NCBI GenBank assembly: GCA_030036985.1 | Contig: JASHSD010000027.1 | Coordinates: forward strand, 1 to 16,955 | DNA length: 16,955 bases | Origin: Bryobacteraceae bacterium | GTDB lineage: Bacteria; Acidobacteriota; Terriglobia; Bryobacterales; Bryobacteraceae | Direction: 5' to 3' | Shown: piece after piece, positions 14,068-16,955 of the stretch | Layout of the letters: each line of letters begins with the position of its first letter | Position numbering within the stretch: the stretch's first letter is position 1 | Notes under the pieces: generated by a model | The model's database searches: none | What the model was told of the DNA's origin: nothing | Seen by the model: the letters and a program-made list of their open reading frames with translations, nothing else | Translations under genes and position numbers: made by a program

Positions 14068-16542
14068 GTGAAACGTCTCGTGGTCGTGTCGATCGTTGCG
14101 ACGTTGGCCGCGTGCGGGCGCGGCGTTACTGCGCCCGATGCTGATTTGCAGTACGTCCGAAGTCTGGTCACAAGCGAGCGATACGATCTGGCTCTGCGCG
14201 AGGCCGAAGACGGTCTTCACCGCGCGGAACGCAATGGCGCCGATGCGGACCGGTGGCGTTTTCGCGTTCTCGTTGCGGAAATCCTGATTGGAAAGCGCCG
14301 GGAGGGTGAAGCTTTGTCCCGGCTGAATGGCTACGGTGAACCGCCGGCGGGCATGGAATGGGCGGAAATCAGAGCGCAGCTGCTGCTGCTTCGGGTGCGC
14401 GCGTGCATCGCGCGGGAGCCTTCAAAATGTGCAGACCTGCTGGCCCGCGCCACAGTTGCAGCTCGTAACTCCGGGTCGCAAACTTTGTCCGCGGAGGCGG
14501 AATTGCGGCGGGGAAGGCTATTGCTGCGGCAGTCCCGGTTCGAGCAGGCGCGGATTGCATTCCGGCACGTGGCCGATGTCGCGGCGCGGACAGGCGATAC
14601 TTACCAGGAAGCGAGCGCGGCGCTGAATATCGGAGATGCACTGGCTGATGAACGCCGGTACGACGAGGCGATACCATGGCTCGAACGCGCCATCGCATTA
14701 TTCACGCGCGTCGGGGCCGCTGAGTCGGTCGCCCGCGCCCACGGCAATCTTGGCTATTGTTACTTCCGACTAGGCGACTATGAGAACACCCTCGCACATT
14801 ACGAAATTGCACAGGATTGGTTCTCGCGGTCGGGCAACCGGGACAGCCAACAAATCTGGATCGGCAATGCGGGAAATGTGCAGTACGAAGCCGGCGATTA
14901 CGCGGCTGCCGAGGCCGCCTATAAGCGCGCACTCCGGATCGCCCGCGAGGTTCCAAGCCCGGTATGGATCGGACGCTGGCTGAATAACCTCGCTACGACT
15001 TCCATCGAGTTAGGCAAGTGGGATGCCGCGGAAGCCTTTAACAACGAGGCGCTGGAGATAAAGCGGCGTTCCCGTGATACCGGCGATGAGCCGACATCAT
15101 TGGTGAACGCCGCCCGTATCGAGGAAGGACGGGGCCACATCGACCGCGCCCGAGAGCTGTTTAATTCCGCTCTCACCATGAGCGCGGACGATCCGTCCGT
15201 GCCGCTCGACTGCCGCACCGGTCTAGCCCGGTTGTACATACGCCAAGGGCGAACGCGGGAAGCAAACGTCGAATTCAGGGATACCGTCGCGACTATCGAG
15301 GAGCGTCAGGCAACCTTGCTCAAGGATGAATACAAGCTGTCTTATCTGGGGAGTCTGATTCGGTTTTATCGCCAATACGTCGACTTTCTAGTCAACAACC
15401 ACCAGGAGGGGAGGGCCCTCGAAGTGGCGGAGTCAAGCCGTTCCCGCGTCCTCGACGAGAGAAATGGCCATGGCGCGATTGTTGAAAAGTATTTGGCTGC
15501 AGACTATCGGCAGCTGGCCAGGCGCACGCATTCGACATTGCTGGAGTACTGGCTTGGCCCTGGGAGATCGTTTCTGTGGGTCATTACGCCCGATCGAATT
15601 ACGCTCCACATATTACCTTCAGAGGCCGCCATCAGGACACTTGTCGAGAACTATCGCGCCGTCATCGCCGGGGGGCGGAATCCTCTCGAAGTGGCAGATG
15701 ACACAGGCGAGCGTTTGTACAACGTCCTCGTGGCGCCCGCCGTCGCCGACGCAGGCGGAAACGGCAGGTTTGTGATCGTTCCCGATGAAGACCTGTATTC
15801 ACTGAACATCGAAAGCCTGCCTCTTGCCGGCGACAACCACAGATTCTGGATCGAACGGGCGACAGTCGCGATAGCTCCTTCTTTGAATTTCCTCGCCGCT
15901 CATCGGAAGGCGCCCGGACCGCGGGCAAAGTCGGGGCTTCTTGCCATCGGAGACCCATCGTACGCCAGTCCGCAGTATCCACGGCTTGAATATGCCGAGC
16001 GGGAGATTGAGTCGATTGTGTCGGACCTTGGGGGAACAAATTACACGGTTTTGCGTGGAGATGCCGCCCGTCCCGCTTCTTATTTCGGAGCACATCCGGG
16101 AAAGTTCGAATTTATCCATTTCGCGGCACATGCCACCGCGAGTCCGCGGAGTCCGCTGGACTCGGCGATCATTCTTTCGGGCCCGGAAGAGAACAGGCGG
16201 CTTCTCGCGCGCGATGTGATGACAGTCCCTATCTCCGCCGAATTGGTGACTATCTCCGCGTGCCGCAGCGCCGGCGGAAGAACTTATGCCGGCGAAGGCC
16301 AGGTAGGGTTCGCGTGGGCATTTCTCCGGGCCGGCGCGCACAATGTGATCGCGGGACTATGGGACGTGGGCGATCGCTCCACTGCGCAGCTGATGTCCCG
16401 CCTGTATCGCCACATGAATGAAGGAAAAGATGTGCCGGAATCGCTCCGGGCAGCGAAGCTGGAACTTATCCATGAGGGAGGAGCATATGTCAAGCCATTC
16501 TACTGGGCTCCGTTCCAACTCTACACGAGTGGAGTCTATTAG
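14068..16542 (+). CDS. Lipoprotein with TPR array and C-terminal CHAT (caspase-like) protease domain
   Basis: This encodes 824 residues. GTG 14068 gives MKRLVVVSIVATLAAC, a short lipoprotein signal with an L-A-A-C lipobox at Cys16. The longer in-frame start at 13957 would bury this signal and overlap the previous gene by ~90 bases. Residues ~30-460 are many TPR-like helical repeats (ASAALNIGDALADERRYDEA, ARAHGNLGYCYFRLGDYENT and others). Residues ~480-824 are a CHAT domain of clan CD: the catalytic His is H688 in FIHFAAHATA and the catalytic Cys is C732 in ISACRSAGG. The usual C-terminal CHAT signatures follow (GQVGFAWAFLRAGAHNVIAGLW and a terminal helix). Both catalytic residues are present, so it is probably active. 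Lipidation would place it in the periplasm, facing the outer domain of the anti-sigma factor. Activation is probably through the TPRs sensing a partner. Weak Shine-Dalgarno; likely co-translated with the gene before. Confidence 0.9.
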   Translation: MKRLVVVSIVATLAACGRGVTAPDADLQYVRSLVTSERYDLALREAEDGLHRAERNGADADRWRFRVLVAEILIGKRREGEALSRLNGYGEPPAGMEWAEIRAQLLLLRVRACIAREPSKCADLLARATVAARNSGSQTLSAEAELRRGRLLLRQSRFEQARIAFRHVADVAARTGDTYQEASAALNIGDALADERRYDEAIPWLERAIALFTRVGAAESVARAHGNLGYCYFRLGDYENTLAHYEIAQDWFSRSGNRDSQQIWIGNAGNVQYEAGDYAAAEAAYKRALRIAREVPSPVWIGRWLNNLATTSIELGKWDAAEAFNNEALEIKRRSRDTGDEPTSLVNAARIEEGRGHIDRARELFNSALTMSADDPSVPLDCRTGLARLYIRQGRTREANVEFRDTVATIEERQATLLKDEYKLSYLGSLIRFYRQYVDFLVNNHQEGRALEVAESSRSRVLDERNGHGAIVEKYLAADYRQLARRTHSTLLEYWLGPGRSFLWVITPDRITLHILPSEAAIRTLVENYRAVIAGGRNPLEVADDTGERLYNVLVAPAVADAGGNGRFVIVPDEDLYSLNIESLPLAGDNHRFWIERATVAIAPSLNFLAAHRKAPGPRAKSGLLAIGDPSYASPQYPRLEYAEREIESIVSDLGGTNYTVLRGDAARPASYFGAHPGKFEFIHFAAHATASPRSPLDSAIILSGPEENRRLLARDVMTVPISAELVTISACRSAGGRTYAGEGQVGFAWAFLRAGAHNVIAGLWDVGDRSTAQLMSRLYRHMNEGKDVPESLRAAKLELIHEGGAYVKPFYWAPFQLYTSGVY

Positions 16543-16955
16543 CGCTCCGTGATATCTCAGAGGGGTGCGCGACATAGATGTGCTGCTTTTTGCAGGCGTC
16601 GCATGCCTGATACTCACGAAGGTCGCGATGCCATGATACTTACGACGGAACTCAAGCGGAAGGCTTCATTTCGAGGATATGCCGGGTTAACATCGACGGA
16701 GACCGTGTTCGGATTGAAGTTCCTCGATAGCACTGGTGGCGCGGCGCCCGGTCTGAACATTACGTGATTTACGTTATTTGCACCGCGCAGACGTTGAGGC
16801 CAACCGCCCGACGCAACTTCCCTTAGCGACCTCATCCTCGACCTGCGCACTGCGACCTACCCACTGCCTATTGGGTTTTTTACGCCGGGCCTGGTTCTTT
16901 TTGCACTGCATTTCGAGCCCGATCTTGAGAGTGCGAGTAATGCGGCGAGGAAGCT
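16543..16955. other. Right-hand stretch without a convincing gene
   Basis: About 410 bases follow the TPR-CHAT stop. The one + strand frame of note (16549-16767, 72 codons) has no Shine-Dalgarno, a Cys/Arg-rich start and no recognisable motif. A weak hairpin, ACCCA (16859-16863) with TGGGT (16872-16876), runs into six Ts (16876-16881). It could be an intrinsic terminator for the sigma operon, though it is ~320 bases from the stop and its stem is short. Nothing else is visible before the window ends. Confidence 0.5.
16859..16881 (+). terminator. Weak terminator-like hairpin with T-run
   Basis: A five-base stem (ACCCA/TGGGT) with an eight-base loop is followed by six consecutive Ts. The T-run is good but the stem is short and not GC-rich enough to be sure. 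Confidence 0.3.

Noticed and set aside
11975..16542. Type III-E CRISPR (Craspase) accessory locus
   Set aside because: TPR-CHAT plus sigma factor recalls it, but there is no gRAMP effector, no Cas1, no repeat-spacer array, and the CHAT protein carries a lipoprotein signal. It is only an analogy.
16549..16767. 72-codon ORF after the TPR-CHAT gene
   Set aside because: No Shine-Dalgarno, an atypical Cys/Arg-rich start and no recognisable family.

Overview
The window looks like a chromosomal segment of a GC-rich Gram-negative bacterium, most likely an acidobacterium of the Bryobacterales/Solibacter type. I infer this from three things: an ~820-residue double-FtsX MacB-like permease of the type common in Acidobacteria, an ECF sigma factor followed by a single-pass zinc-finger anti-sigma protein and a lipoprotein TPR-CHAT protein, and a secreted S53 peptidase. 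All convincing genes are on the + strand. No rRNA, tRNA, CRISPR array, integrase or transposase was recognised.

Bases 1-1873 hold no gene I can defend. There is a terminator-like hairpin near the left edge, one decayed-looking coding stretch around 480-720, and small repeats just upstream of the first real gene.

Bases 1874-11744 read as one operon-like block and are the most interesting part. A 28-codon ORF with a textbook Shine-Dalgarno encodes a small peptide ending SHCPVVKV. A GC-rich hairpin follows, then a PqqD/RRE-like domain fused to a membrane M50 metalloprotease. Next come a TPR protein with a degenerate NTPase-like N-terminus, a MacB/ADOP-type permease, an NADPH-dependent FMN reductase, a secreted S53 peptidase with an unusually short pro-region, an HlyD/MacA-type adaptor and a LolD/MacB-type ATPase. 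Gaps are 25 nt or less, or genes overlap, apart from the ~105 nt hairpin spacer behind the peptide gene. I infer a ribosomally made, post-translationally modified peptide (RiPP-like) pathway. The leader would be bound by the RRE domain and cut by M50 and/or S53, a flavoprotein could modify the peptide, and a tripartite pump would export it. No known RiPP class fits this gene set, as far as I can recognise.

Bases 11745-11974 carry a perfect 22-bp inverted repeat made of nested hairpins. It acts as a natural boundary and probably a terminator.

Bases 11975-16542 are a second operon: ECF sigma factor, membrane zinc-finger anti-sigma factor, an unrecognised beta-rich protein with a TTG start, and a lipoprotein with TPRs and a C-terminal CHAT (caspase-like) protease domain with its His/Cys pair intact. 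Having a protease beside a sigma/anti-sigma pair suggests proteolytic control of the sigma factor. The last ~400 bases show only a weak terminator-like hairpin.
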